Origin: Gemmatimonas sp. UBA7669
GTDB lineage: Bacteria; Gemmatimonadota; Gemmatimonadetes; Gemmatimonadales; Gemmatimonadaceae
Direction of reading: 5' to 3'
DNA length: 64,000 nucleotides
Assembly (NCBI RefSeq): GCF_002483225.1
Contig: NZ_DLHL01000051.1
Span: 62,001 to 126,000, forward strand
Position 1 is the stretch's first letter, and each line of letters starts with the position of its first letter. Made by a program: the position numbers and the translations under genes. The notes under the pieces were generated by a model. It worked only from the letters and a program-made list of their open reading frames with translations. It searched no databases and was not told where the DNA came from. Positions 58,529 through 64,000 of this stretch are shown here, piece by piece.

Positions 58529-59377
58529 TCAGCGCCTCCCCGCCGGCACGGGCGCAGTGGTGGCACCCGGAGCGGGAGCCATCTGCGCGGCACGTGCAAA
58601 GGAGTCCATGGTGCGCGCGAACGGCTGCTGCCAATCGCTGAGCGCATGGGCGATGATGCCAACGGAGCCGGCAAACACGAAGAGGCCGAGTCCGATCTGC
58701 AAGGGGAAGGCGATGCTCATGACCTGCAGCTTGGGCGCGGCGCGGCCAAGCACGGCAAGCGCAATGTTTGCGAGCAGCACAGCGGCAATGACGGGCGCGG
58801 CAAACTGCACGCCGGCCGCGAAGATCTGCGAGGCGGCCTGGACCAGCACGAGAAAGCCCTGGTCGAGGGCCACCGGCGCGCCGAGCGGCAGCGCCACCAA
58901 GCTCATGGCGACGGCCTTGAGCATGAGAATGTGTCCGCCGCTGATGAGCAGCAGCGTGAGCGCCATCAACTGCATGAAGGGCCCCATGACGGCGCCCTGA
59001 GTGTTGTTGATGGGATCGAAGATCGCGGCGCCGGAAAGACCAATGGTGGTGGTGATGAGCTCACCGGCGAACTCCGCGCCGGCCACCACGAGTGCGGCGG
59101 CATAGCCGAGGGCAAAGCCCATGGCGGTTTCGGCGAGGAAGGTGGCCGGCGTGATGCGCAGCGAGGTGGTGTCGGTCGTAGCCAGCGCCGAGGGCAGCAG
59201 GATGACGGCAAACACCACAAGCAGTGCAGTGCGCAGCTGCATGGGCACGGTCTTGGCCGACCACGCCGGGGCAATGAGCAGCAGCCCGCCCACACGCAGC
59301 GCGGTGAGCACGAAGGCCGTGGCCACGCCGGGGGCGAAGAAATCGGGGAGACCGAAGAGCAGGCTGCCGTCGTTCAC
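58529..59377 (-). CDS. fliR: Flagellar export gate protein FliR
   Basis: The 282-residue membrane protein has about six helices and the family features Phe-Val-Leu-Thr-Ala-Leu-Arg-Val-Gly-Gly-Leu-Leu near residue 22 and Ala-Glu-Phe-Ala-Gly-Glu-Leu-Ile-Thr-Thr near 105. With FliP and FliQ it forms the export gate. It is encoded between fliQ and flhB. The Ala/Pro-rich C-terminal end is slightly longer than usual. Confidence 0.9.
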   Translation of the reverse strand: MNDGSLLFGLPDFFAPGVATAFVLTALRVGGLLLIAPAWSAKTVPMQLRTALLVVFAVILLPSALATTDTTSLRITPATFLAETAMGFALGYAAALVVAGAEFAGELITTTIGLSGAAIFDPINNTQGAVMGPFMQLMALTLLLISGGHILMLKAVAMSLVALPLGAPVALDQGFLVLVQAASQIFAAGVQFAAPVIAAVLLANIALAVLGRAAPKLQVMSIAFPLQIGLGLFVFAGSVGIIAHALSDWQQPFARTMDSFARAAQMAPAPGATTAPVPAGRR

Positions 59378-59399
59378 TGGGCGGTGTCCGGTCGGCGGC

Positions 59400-59669
59400 T
59401 CAGGCGACCATCGCGGGAATGCCGCGGATGATCTGGGTGGTGAACTTGATGAGGATCTGGAGCAGCCAGGGCATGCCGACGATGAAGGCGCCGCCGACGA
59501 GCACGAGCTTGGGGACGAAGGAGAGCGTCTGCTCCTGGATCTGCGTGACTGACTGGATGATGGAGACCAGCAACCCGATACCCAGCGCGATGAGCAGCAG
59601 GGGCGCGGCGACCATGAGGGCGGTCAGGATCGCGTCGCGGGTGAGGTCGATGACGAGTTGGTGAGACAT
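59400..59669 (-). CDS. fliQ: Flagellar export gate protein FliQ
   Basis: The 89-residue product has two long hydrophobic helices with Ala-Pro-Leu-Leu-Leu-Ile-Ala-Leu-Gly-Ile-Gly-Leu-Leu-Val-Ser-Ile-Ile-Gln and Thr-Gln-Ile-Gln-Glu-Gln-Thr-Leu-Ser-Phe-Val-Pro-Lys, the family signature. It normally follows fliP directly, but here 3.8 kb of other genes separate them. A sigma-54-type promoter match is 43-58 bases upstream, so it heads its own operon. Confidence 0.94.
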   Translation of the reverse strand: MSHQLVIDLTRDAILTALMVAAPLLLIALGIGLLVSIIQSVTQIQEQTLSFVPKLVLVGGAFIVGMPWLLQILIKFTTQIIRGIPAMVA

Positions 59670-59711
59670 CCGGTCGGTCTGAGAGAGGTGTGACGGGTCG
59701 ACCGGACATAG

Positions 59712-59727
59712 AGCAGGGACTGTGCCA
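59712..59727 (-). promoter_or_regulatory. Predicted sigma-54 promoter for the fliQ operon
   Basis: On the minus strand TGGCACAGTCCCTGCT keeps the invariant GG and GC at sigma-54 spacing and matches TGGCACR-N4-NTGCT. The predicted start near 59701 gives a leader of about 32 bases, close to the 30 bases for flgF. The fliP-fliQ gap thus supplies a new promoter for the export-gate genes. Confidence 0.58.
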
Positions 59728-59861
59728 GCTTTTTCTGGCTTTGGTTTGATTGGCTAAGTTGTTGAAAGGATTAGTTTTGGGTTCTGAGTTCAGGTTTTGA
59801 GTTTTGGGTTTCTGGCCTCGTCAGGCGGCACGAATTGCCGGGGGCGAATTGTCGGCGGGAT

Positions 59862-59874
59862 CACCAAATTGGTG
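59862..59874. promoter_or_regulatory. CCAAATTGG dyad box, copy 1
   Basis: CACCAAATTGGTG is a perfect 13-base palindrome about 90 bases upstream of the plug-domain gene. The core CCAAATTGGTG recurs at 61709-61719 upstream of the protease gene. Further GAATTG motifs occur nearby at 59832, 59846 and 59883. It may be a shared operator. Confidence 0.35.
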
Positions 59875-59960
59875 GGCGGCAAGAATTGCACATCGCGGTC
59901 TGATGGGGGCCTGGAGTCGAACAGAAGCCGAAAATCGAGGATATGCCGCCGGGAGGCTAC

Positions 59961-60743
59961 ATGCTGGGGCGATGGATGCGTGCGCTGTGCCTCGGGATCC
60001 TGACGCCGATCGTGCAGCTGGCTGCCCAGTCTGACACGTCCGCGGTGCTCGAACTGCGGGTGCTCGACGCCAGCGATCAGGCGGTGGTCGGCGCCGAGAT
60101 CCGCGTCGAGTCCTCGAGGGGCAGGACCGTCATGCTGAGGACGGACACCCTCGGGTTGGTACGCTTCTCGGGGCTGACGCCCGGGGCCCTGCAGGTGCAG
60201 GCACGCCGCCTTGGAATGGACCGGGCTCGCGTGACCCTGCGTGTGGCGTCGGGGCACAACACCTACAGCCTCAGGCTCGAATCGGCGGCCATTCAGCTGG
60301 TCGGGGTGCGCGTCGTCGGCGATCAGGTTGTCAGCCCGCGCCTCGACGATTTCGAACGGCGCCGCGCCAGCGGCGCGGCAAGCGCCGTCATCAGCCGCGA
60401 AGACATCGAGCGCGTGAATCCACCGCGCCTCTCGCGCATGCTGCGTGGACTGGGCGGGCTGCAGCTCGCGGACTCCTCGGGATCGATTGTCGCGGTGTCG
60501 AGTCGCGGAGCCAAGCCGTCGCGCGCTGCCGATCGCGTCGGATTCGGGCTGGTTCAGTGTGTCATGCGTGTGGTCATCGACGGCATCCTGATGCCGCCGC
60601 TGTCGAATATCGACGCCCTCGTTCCGGCTGATGTGCACGGCGTGGAAGTGTTCAACGGCCCGGCGCGTTTGCCGCCCGAGCTTGCGGGGCTGCGCACCGA
60701 CAACTGGTGCGGCGTCATCGCCATCTGGACGCGCGCGCATTGA
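59961..60743 (+). CDS. Exported carboxypeptidase-regulatory-like plus plug-domain protein
   Basis: The 260-residue product starts at ATG 59961, placed 5 bases after GGAGG. A signal peptide ends Gln-Leu-Ala-Ala-Gln. Residues about 28-105 are a CarboxypepD-regulatory-like beta domain (Val-Leu-Asp-Ala-Ser-Asp-Gln-Ala-Val-Val-Gly-Ala). The rest resembles the TonB-receptor plug (Ile-Ser-Arg-Glu-Asp-Ile-Glu-Arg-Val-Asn-Pro, Val-Val-Ile-Asp-Gly, Val-His-Gly-Val-Glu-Val-Phe) but the barrel is absent. Such truncated proteins are frequent in Gemmatimonadota. Its function is unknown. Confidence 0.65.
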   Translation: MLGRWMRALCLGILTPIVQLAAQSDTSAVLELRVLDASDQAVVGAEIRVESSRGRTVMLRTDTLGLVRFSGLTPGALQVQARRLGMDRARVTLRVASGHNTYSLRLESAAIQLVGVRVVGDQVVSPRLDDFERRRASGAASAVISREDIERVNPPRLSRMLRGLGGLQLADSSGSIVAVSSRGAKPSRAADRVGFGLVQCVMRVVIDGILMPPLSNIDALVPADVHGVEVFNGPARLPPELAGLRTDNWCGVIAIWTRAH

Positions 60744-60778
60744 ACGCGCATTGAACGCGCATTGAGCGCGCATTGAGC
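60735..60778. repeat. 11-bp tandem repeat at a gene end
   Basis: Four units of GCGCATTGAAC or GCGCATTGAGC begin in the last codons of the plug-domain gene. The first unit supplies its stop codon, and each unit contains a TGA. The array lies in the 51-base gap before the convergent regulator gene. Confidence 0.88.
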
Positions 60779-60794
60779 GCGCCCGGCTGCATTA

Positions 60795-61523
60795 CTACGG
60801 CGAGGTCTCGCCCAATGGCAGGTGCAGCTGTGCGGCGGCAGCCCAGCGCCGCCGCACCTGCAGTTTTTCGAGGATGTTGTGCACGTGATGCTTTACCGTA
60901 GCCACGCTGATGTGCAGCGCGGCGCCGATTTCCTTGTTGCTCATGCCGCGGTCAACGAGCGCCAGCACCTGACGCTCACGCGCCGTCAGCCGCGTTGGCG
61001 TTGGCGTCGGTGTACTGTCTGATGCCGACGCCCTGACGGTGGATGACAATCCGGTGTGGGCGGCAACGCGCGCCGCGCGACGAAGCAGCGCCGCCGCAAC
61101 GCGGGGCGAGCAGATCAGCTCGTCACGAATGACGCTGTCGATCGCGAGTCGCAGATCGGCAGGGCCGCTCTCACGCACGAGAAACCCGGCGGCTCCGGCC
61201 TCGACACATGCCAGCACGTCGGCCTCGTTGTCGTCCACGCCAAAGGCGATGATGCGGGCGCGCGGAAACAGCGCCGACACCTGACGCATGCGCTCGAGCA
61301 TCTGCGGGCTGCCGATATCAGCAAGCACGACATCGGGCGCCGTGTCGGCCCAGTCGTCAGGCAGGGTCAGCGGGGAGGCGAAACGCACGGCGCTGAATCC
61401 CTCGCCGTCGAGCGCTCTGGCGATGGCATCGCGCAGCAGACGCACGGCGCTCAGCACCAGAATGCGTGGCGGTGCGCTCCGCTCCAGTTCGGCATCTCGC
61501 GAGAAGACCATAGGCAGATCCAT
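60795..61523 (-). CDS. LuxR/NarL-type response regulator with atypical receiver
   Basis: The 242-residue product has an N-terminal receiver-like domain with the phosphorylatable Asp69 in Val-Val-Leu-Ala-Asp-Ile-Gly. The usual acidic pair near residue 25 is replaced by Leu-Ser-Ala-Val, and the conserved Lys is Arg117. A Thr-Pro repeat linker leads to a LuxR helix-turn-helix: Leu-Thr-Ala-Arg-Glu-Arg-Gln-Val-Leu, Met-Ser-Asn-Lys-Glu-Ile-Gly and Ile-Ser-Val-Ala-Thr-Val-Lys-His-His-Val. No sensor kinase is adjacent. It may regulate the two flanking exported-protein genes. Confidence 0.8.
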   Translation of the reverse strand: MDLPMVFSRDAELERSAPPRILVLSAVRLLRDAIARALDGEGFSAVRFASPLTLPDDWADTAPDVVLADIGSPQMLERMRQVSALFPRARIIAFGVDDNEADVLACVEAGAAGFLVRESGPADLRLAIDSVIRDELICSPRVAAALLRRAARVAAHTGLSSTVRASASDSTPTPTPTRLTARERQVLALVDRGMSNKEIGAALHISVATVKHHVHNILEKLQVRRRWAAAAQLHLPLGETSP

Positions 61524-61708
61524 GTGGCGTGCGCGGCATTGGACGCCAGGAACGTCGCAGGCATTGGCTCATGCAGCGGGCGCAGGCGCGCGTCCCAATA
61601 TGGGCGCGACCGACATCGACGCCAGCAAAGAATGCGTCACACATCACAGCCGCGATGCAGATCCGGTGCACAACGATCCACACCTTCAGGATCAGTTCGC
61701 GCCTCAAT

Positions 61709-61719
61709 CCAAATTGGTG
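61709..61719. promoter_or_regulatory. CCAAATTGG dyad box, copy 2
   Basis: CCAAATTGGTG is identical to the core of the box at 59862-59874 and lies about 75 bases upstream of the protease gene, in the gap divergent from the regulator gene. No other feature is seen in the 267-base gap 61524-61790. Confidence 0.33.
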
Positions 61720-61790
61720 CTTTCGGATCATGGTGACAGCGCAATGGGTGACGAATGTTGTCGGCCCACTCAATTCAAATCGGAGGCAGG

Positions 61791-63146
61791 ATGGCCACTA
61801 CCACTCGAACTTCGCGTACACATGAGGCTGTGAACTCCAATACCGTCGCGGAAGACGACGGCGGATCCGCTTTTGTCAGTACCGCAACCGCGACCGCACC
61901 CTCGATGAGTACGCCCACCAATCGTCTGTCCACGACCTTCGCGCAGATGACCGGTGAAACGGCTGAGGAGATCACCGGCAGCTACACACCACCGTCTGTC
62001 GAGTCTGGCGCGAAGACGGTCGATGATTCGGCCGCGCATCGACCCGTGTCGGGAACCGGCAACGCCACGGAATTCGATCCGGCGCCCACCTCAACCGAAT
62101 CGATGGGTGAGGAGTCGGGACTGGAATCGGTGGAGGGCGTCGATGCGCGCGCGCTCACGGAGTCGCGCGTCATGGACGAGAGCGCAATCCCCGACGCGTT
62201 CACCGCGGATGCCGCACTCGATGACAAGGAATTCCTTCCCATTCTGACCAAGCTCGCGCCGGTGTTGTTGTCCACGGTGCTGCCGGTCATCAAGAAGCGC
62301 GTGCTCAATCGCCGCACATTGGGGCGCGTGGCCTCCGTGGTTGGCACGGCCACGAAGTTGCTGGGCGGCAAGGCGCAGGAAAGCGAAGCGGTGGAGTCCG
62401 ATGAGGATCTCGAAGCTGAAATGGAGGCCGCGGCGGAACAGCTCGAGGTCATCATCGGCACCGACGATCGCACCCGCATTCGCAACACCACCGACATTCC
62501 GTGGCGGCGGATCTGTCATCTCACCATTCGCGCGCGCAATGGCTCGCAGTATGTTGGCACCGGTTTCATGATCGGCAAGCGCACGGTCATCACGGCCGGG
62601 CACTGCGTATACATCCACTCGGCAGGTGGCTGGCCCTCGTACATCGACGTGGCGCCTGGACGCAATGGCGGACTCCGCCCCTACGGCTCAGTGCGCGCGG
62701 TAACCTTCCGCTCGGTCACCGGTTGGGTGAGCAATTCGAGTCGTGACTACGACTATGGCGCGATCATTCTTCCCGCGAATACGCCCGCACCAATCCAGGC
62801 GCTTGGTGGATTCGGGTTCGGGCACTGGAACGATGCGTCGCTGCTCAATCGCATGGTGAACCTGTCAGGGTATCCGGGCGATGGTGGCAAGCTCGGGCCC
62901 GAACGGGAGACGGGCAGCCAATGGTGGATGGCCCGCGCCATCAAGTCGGTATCGGCGCGCAGCTTCGCGTATGACATCGATACGGTTGGTGGTCAGAGCG
63001 GCTCGCCCGTGTGGACGGTCATCAACGGTCAGCGCATTGCGCTGGGTATTCACACCAACGGTTACGTTGGTGGCAACTCGGCCACGCGCATCACGCAGCC
63101 GGTGTTCGAGAATCTCAAGGCCTGGCGGACGCAGGGCGGATCGTGA
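61791..63146 (+). CDS. V8-like trypsin-fold serine protease with novel N-terminal region
   Basis: The 451-residue product starts at ATG 61791 after GGAGG. The C-terminal 230 residues are an S1B (glutamyl endopeptidase-like) protease with all catalytic residues: His271 in Ile-Thr-Ala-Gly-His-Cys, Asp321 in Tyr-Asp-Tyr-Gly-Ala-Ile and Ser403 in Gly-Gly-Gln-Ser-Gly-Ser-Pro. There is no Sec or Tat signal. The first 130 residues are disordered and rich in Ser, Thr and Ala. A helical hydrophobic and basic segment follows (Leu-Ala-Pro-Val-Leu-Leu-Ser-Thr-Val-Leu-Pro), then an acidic stretch. Secretion route and target are unknown. Confidence 0.75.
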   Translation: MATTTRTSRTHEAVNSNTVAEDDGGSAFVSTATATAPSMSTPTNRLSTTFAQMTGETAEEITGSYTPPSVESGAKTVDDSAAHRPVSGTGNATEFDPAPTSTESMGEESGLESVEGVDARALTESRVMDESAIPDAFTADAALDDKEFLPILTKLAPVLLSTVLPVIKKRVLNRRTLGRVASVVGTATKLLGGKAQESEAVESDEDLEAEMEAAAEQLEVIIGTDDRTRIRNTTDIPWRRICHLTIRARNGSQYVGTGFMIGKRTVITAGHCVYIHSAGGWPSYIDVAPGRNGGLRPYGSVRAVTFRSVTGWVSNSSRDYDYGAIILPANTPAPIQALGGFGFGHWNDASLLNRMVNLSGYPGDGGKLGPERETGSQWWMARAIKSVSARSFAYDIDTVGGQSGSPVWTVINGQRIALGIHTNGYVGGNSATRITQPVFENLKAWRTQGGS

Positions 63147-63436
63147 GTGATCCGGTATCATCGTCGCTGATGGACGACTCGCAACGAGCCGGCATGGTCA
63201 TTGGCCGCGTTTTGGCTGATGGCCATGCCGCCGTGGAGGCGACGGTGATGATTGTCGAAGGCGACACGCCTCATCCGGACATTGCCTCCATCACTGATGA
63301 AACCGGCGCATTTCAACTCGGTGGTCTTGCGGCGGGTTGGTACAATCTCGAGGCCCGACTCGGGCCGTTCACCGGACGCCGCAGTGTGCAACTCGGCGCC
63401 GGTGAATCCGCATGGGTGGAATTTGAGTTGCGTTGA
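63143..63436 (+). CDS. Small carboxypeptidase-regulatory-like domain protein
   Basis: The 97-residue product uses GTG 63143, overlapping the protease stop as GTGA. It is a single beta-sandwich domain of the carboxypeptidase-regulatory (Cna-B-like) kind: Gly-Arg-Val-Leu-Ala-Asp-Gly-His-Ala-Ala-Val, Thr-Asp-Glu-Thr-Gly-Ala-Phe-Gln-Leu-Gly-Gly-Leu-Ala-Ala-Gly-Trp-Tyr. No signal peptide is present, as in the protease. It may be a partner or inhibitor of the protease; this is inferred only from translational coupling. Confidence 0.6.
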   Translation: MSDPVSSSLMDDSQRAGMVIGRVLADGHAAVEATVMIVEGDTPHPDIASITDETGAFQLGGLAAGWYNLEARLGPFTGRRSVQLGAGESAWVEFELR

Positions 63437-63454
63437 GTGCACGCAACCGCCGTG

Positions 63455-64000
63455 CTACTTGAAGCTTTGCACCAGGCTGGTGATGGTGAGACTCCACCCG
63501 TCCACGAGCACAAAGAGCAGCAGCTTGAAGGGCAATGAAATCATGGCCGGCGGGAGCATGAACATGCCCATGCTCATGAGCACCGAGGCAACGACGGCGT
63601 CGATGATGATGAACGGCAGGTAAATGGCGAAGCCGATCTGAAAGGCCGTGCGCAACTCGCTCGCCACAAAGGCCGACATGAGCACATGCAGTGGCACGTC
63701 GTCGACCGTGGCGGGGCGTGGCATGCGGCTCATCTCGATGAAGGCCTTGAGGTCCGACTCACGCGTCTGCTTGAGCATGAAGGCTCTGAGCGGCTGCACA
63801 CCGGTCTTCATCATCTCCACCTGCGTCATCTGCCCATCGAGCCAGGGCGTGACGGCCGTGCGATTCACTTCGGCGAGCGTGGGGCCCATGACAAAGCCTG
63901 TGAGCAGCAGCGCCATGCCGGCCAGCAACTGACCCGGCGGCGCCGTCTGTGTACCCATGGCCTGCTTGAGGAAGTGCAGTACGATGAGGATGCGGGTGAA
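63455..64000 (-). CDS. fliP: Flagellar export gate protein FliP (partial)
   Basis: The C-terminal 181 residues are visible; the frame runs off the window end (Phe-Thr-Arg-Ile-Leu-Ile-Val-Leu-His-Phe-Leu before the Met at 63958). Family signatures are Gly-Thr-Gln-x-Ala-Pro-Pro-Gly-Gln-Leu-Leu, Phe-Met-Leu-Lys-Gln-Thr-Arg, Leu-Arg-Thr-Ala-Phe-Gln-Ile-Gly-Phe-Ala-Ile-Tyr-Leu-Pro-Phe-Ile-Ile-Ile-Asp and Pro-Pro-Ala-Met-Ile-Ser-Leu-Pro-Phe-Lys. With FliQ and FliR it forms the export gate, but the next downstream flagellar gene, fliQ, is 3.8 kb away. Confidence 0.94.
   Translation of the reverse strand, partial: FTRILIVLHFLKQAMGTQTAPPGQLLAGMALLLTGFVMGPTLAEVNRTAVTPWLDGQMTQVEMMKTGVQPLRAFMLKQTRESDLKAFIEMSRMPRPATVDDVPLHVLMSAFVASELRTAFQIGFAIYLPFIIIDAVVASVLMSMGMFMLPPAMISLPFKLLLFVLVDGWSLTITSLVQSFK

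Noticed and set aside
57261..59000. Long plus-strand open frame of 579 codons
   Set aside because: Antisense to flhB and fliR, with no domain sense; a shadow frame.

Overview
This 64 kb window comes from a G+C-rich, Gram-negative, flagellated bacterium. Several traits point to the phylum Gemmatimonadota, probably Gemmatimonas or a close relative: many secreted six-bladed beta-propeller-like proteins, carboxypeptidase-regulatory-like plus plug proteins that lack a barrel, lipoboxes and FlgH/FlgI (so an outer membrane), and flagellar genes scattered among accessory genes. The placement is an inference; no rRNA gene is present.

Layout. 1-5.3 kb: exported proteins (propeller-like, LamG-like, a frameshifted Big2 adhesin-like lipoprotein), a Tat-exported DsrE-like protein and Dps. 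5.4-8.8 kb: an HlyD-like protein with a BcsA-like glycosyltransferase carrying a PilZ domain. 8.9-12.5 kb: two ABC-2 transporter modules in one operon. 12.5-16.1 kb: a long hairpin repeat, a Lon-N domain protein, a marR-nitroreductase operon, tRNA-Cys and an Asp/Arg-repeat protein. 16.3-22.7 kb: two CPA-type antiporters, then an operon nhaA - HAD phosphatase - glycosyltransferase. 22.8-31.7 kb: an S41 protease, a putative outer-membrane protein, methyltransferase-cysE-cysK, and rmuC flanked by two related hairpin repeats. 31.7-36.6 kb: a lipoprotein-ABC exporter operon and an EAL/HDOD signalling protein.

36.4-64 kb is a motility region read almost wholly from the minus strand: motA-motB; flgF-flgG-flgA-flgH-flgI-flgJ(N)-flgN-flgK-csrA; fliQ-fliR-flhB-flhA-flhF-flhG-fliA plus a small SwrB-like membrane protein; and fliP running off the end. 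Sequences closely matching sigma-54 promoters precede flgF and fliQ at the same distance from the start codon. Three blocks of plus-strand accessory genes for exported or repeat proteins interrupt it: between the HDOD gene and motB, between the fliA operon and flgF, and between fliP and fliQ.

The strongest unexplained structure lies between the HDOD gene and motB. The 3' ends of these two convergent genes recur twice as back-to-back fragments, with frames and stop codons intact and mostly synonymous differences. They divide the block into three cargo cassettes (propeller protein; M15-like lipoprotein plus HEAT-like protein; small barrel-like protein). This looks like a cassette-accumulating hotspot without a visible recombinase. 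Other points of interest are an FlhG lacking both P-loop lysines, a pseudokinase beside motA, and a secreted-type protease without a Sec signal inside the fliP-fliQ gap.
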